Shown in pieces: positions 4,919-5,647 of a DNA stretch of 5,647 bases (position 1 is its first letter; each line of letters begins with the position of its first letter). The stretch covers positions 26,107 to 31,753 of the forward strand of contig NHBL01000005.1 in the NCBI GenBank assembly GCA_002167465.1. Reading direction: 5' to 3'. Source of the DNA: a bacterium TMED6. GTDB taxonomy: Bacteria; Fidelibacterota; Marinisomatia; SCGC-AAA003-L08; D37C17. The position numbers and the translations under genes were made by a program. The notes under the pieces were generated by a model. It was not told the origin of the DNA. It saw only the letters and a program-made list of their open reading frames with translations, and searched no databases.

Positions 4919-5647
4919 TTAATTTATATTTATTTTTTTATAAAAATTTAAACTTTCTGGGTTAGATAATGCGTCTAAATTTGTAACATTCCTTCCCTCA
5001 AGTGTATTTTTTACAGCTAATTCAACTTTTTTTCCATTAATTGTATATGGAATATCATCAATTTTAAAAATTTTATATGGAACATGCCTTGGTGAGCAAT
5101 TTATTCTGATTAATTTTTTTATTTGATATATCATTTCTTCAGATAACTTACTTTCATCAATTTTTATAAAAAGAATAATTACTTCATCATCACTTTTATC
5201 AAAACCTACTACAACACTATCATGAATAAATTTAATTTTGTCTAAAACTCTATATATTTCAGCGGTACCTATTCTAACTCCACCTGGATTCAAGGTGGTG
5301 TCTGACCTACCAAATATTTTAACAGTACCATCTTTATAAATAGAAATATAATCACCGTGGTGCCAAACATTTGAATATCTATTAAAATAAGCTTTTTTAT
5401 ATTTTTCATTTTCCTTATCATTATAAAAATAAATTGGCATTGATGGAAAGGGATTTACACAGACTAGTTCACCTTTTTTTTCTATTAAAGAATTACCATC
5501 ATCATCAAAGCTTTTAACATTCATGCCCAAACCAATTGATTGTAATTTTCCCTTAATTATTGGCTTTAATGGGTTTCCTAAAGCAAAACAAGAAATTATA
5601 TCAGTACCTCCAGATATAGAACATAATTGAATATCTTTTTTCCAGTT
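4919..5647 (-). CDS. aacS: Acetoacetate-CoA ligase (acetoacetyl-CoA synthetase), C-terminal 242 residues, cut by right edge
   Basis: The minus frame is open from 5647 to the TAA at 4919-4921, giving 242 residues. The true start lies outside the window; TTG/ATG codons near 5530-5522 are internal, because the upstream codons continue the family sequence ('SISGGTDIISCFALGNPLKP'). The enzyme is a cytoplasmic ANL-superfamily ligase that makes acetoacetyl-CoA from acetoacetate, ATP and CoA, allowing use of ketone bodies or leucine breakdown products. Visible motifs, numbered from the edge, are: SGGTD (12-16, in place of the usual YGxTE), WHHGD (95-99), GRSDTTLNPGGVRIGTAEIY (113-132, hinge and A8 motif), 'SPRHVP' (185-190), and PYTINGKKVE (200-209) with the catalytic Lys at 206. 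The closing 'ALSNPESLNFYKK' also matches the family, whose members are about 650 residues, so roughly the last third is present. It is the upstream gene of the operon here, 4 nt before ctaA. Confidence 0.94.
   Translation of the reverse strand, partial: NWKKDIQLCSISGGTDIISCFALGNPLKPIIKGKLQSIGLGMNVKSFDDDGNSLIEKKGELVCVNPFPSMPIYFYNDKENEKYKKAYFNRYSNVWHHGDYISIYKDGTVKIFGRSDTTLNPGGVRIGTAEIYRVLDKIKFIHDSVVVGFDKSDDEVIILFIKIDESKLSEEMIYQIKKLIRINCSPRHVPYKIFKIDDIPYTINGKKVELAVKNTLEGRNVTNLDALSNPESLNFYKKININ

Noticed and set aside
5522..5530. TTG or ATG near here as the start of the acetoacetate-CoA ligase
   Set aside because: The 39 upstream codons to the window edge are open and encode conserved family sequence (SISGGTD, FALGNPLKP), so the codons are internal and the gene is cut by the edge.
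1..5647. CRISPR array, tRNA or rRNA genes, insertion sequence or transposase, phage genes
   Set aside because: No evenly spaced direct repeats, no cloverleaf-like or rRNA-like stretches, no transposase or integrase motifs and no terminal inverted repeats were seen on either strand.

Overview
The window is very AT-rich, single-copy bacterial sequence that uses the standard bacterial code (TGG for Trp, TAA and TAG stops). It is almost fully coding, with intergenic gaps of only a few bases apart from one 115-bp divergent spacer. Several protein signatures suggest a marine bacterium of the FCB/Fidelibacterota type, most likely Marinimicrobia (SAR406) or a marine Bacteroidota relative. These are a Cys-rich module of the 'GCxDxxACNYNPxA' kind, a cohesin-like surface lipoprotein, a C-terminal 'GDxNxDxxxNxxDxxxLxxxIL' dockerin-like pair, and a heme A synthase with the 'EYxNR' variant. 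The taxon is inferred from protein style alone, because no rRNA or marker gene is present.

Layout. Positions 1-459 (minus) hold the first 153 residues of a secreted protein with an FTP-type (fungalysin/thermolysin) propeptide, cut by the left edge. Positions 460-574 are an AT-rich divergent promoter spacer. Positions 575-1258 and 1261-1710 (plus) are a two-gene unit: a lipoprotein with a Cys-rich module and a cohesin-like domain, then a small lipoprotein of the DUF4174 (thioredoxin-like) family. This unit collides tail-to-tail, with a 4-bp stop-codon overlap, with a long minus-strand operon. In order of transcription the operon is: acetoacetate-CoA ligase (C-terminal 242 residues; the rest lies beyond the right edge), ctaA (heme A synthase), ctaB (heme O synthase) and a secreted 455-residue protein. 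That last protein has a pyroglutamyl-peptidase-I-like (C15) domain and a C-terminal dockerin-like pair.

How the genes may work together. CtaB farnesylates heme B to heme O and CtaA oxidises heme O to heme A, so the 8-bp overlapping pair supplies the cofactor of an aa3-type cytochrome oxidase encoded elsewhere. The acetoacetate-CoA ligase four bases upstream is a cytoplasmic carbon-metabolism enzyme with no obvious mechanistic link. The remaining genes all encode exported or surface proteins. One carries a cohesin-like domain on a lipid anchor and another ends in a dockerin-like repeat pair, so a surface-attachment pairing is possible but unproven.

Most noteworthy is the C15-like protein. The catalytic Glu and His positions of pyroglutamyl peptidase I appear retained, but the nucleophilic Cys position reads Ser. 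This suggests either a pseudoenzyme or a changed chemistry in an exported member of a normally cytoplasmic family.
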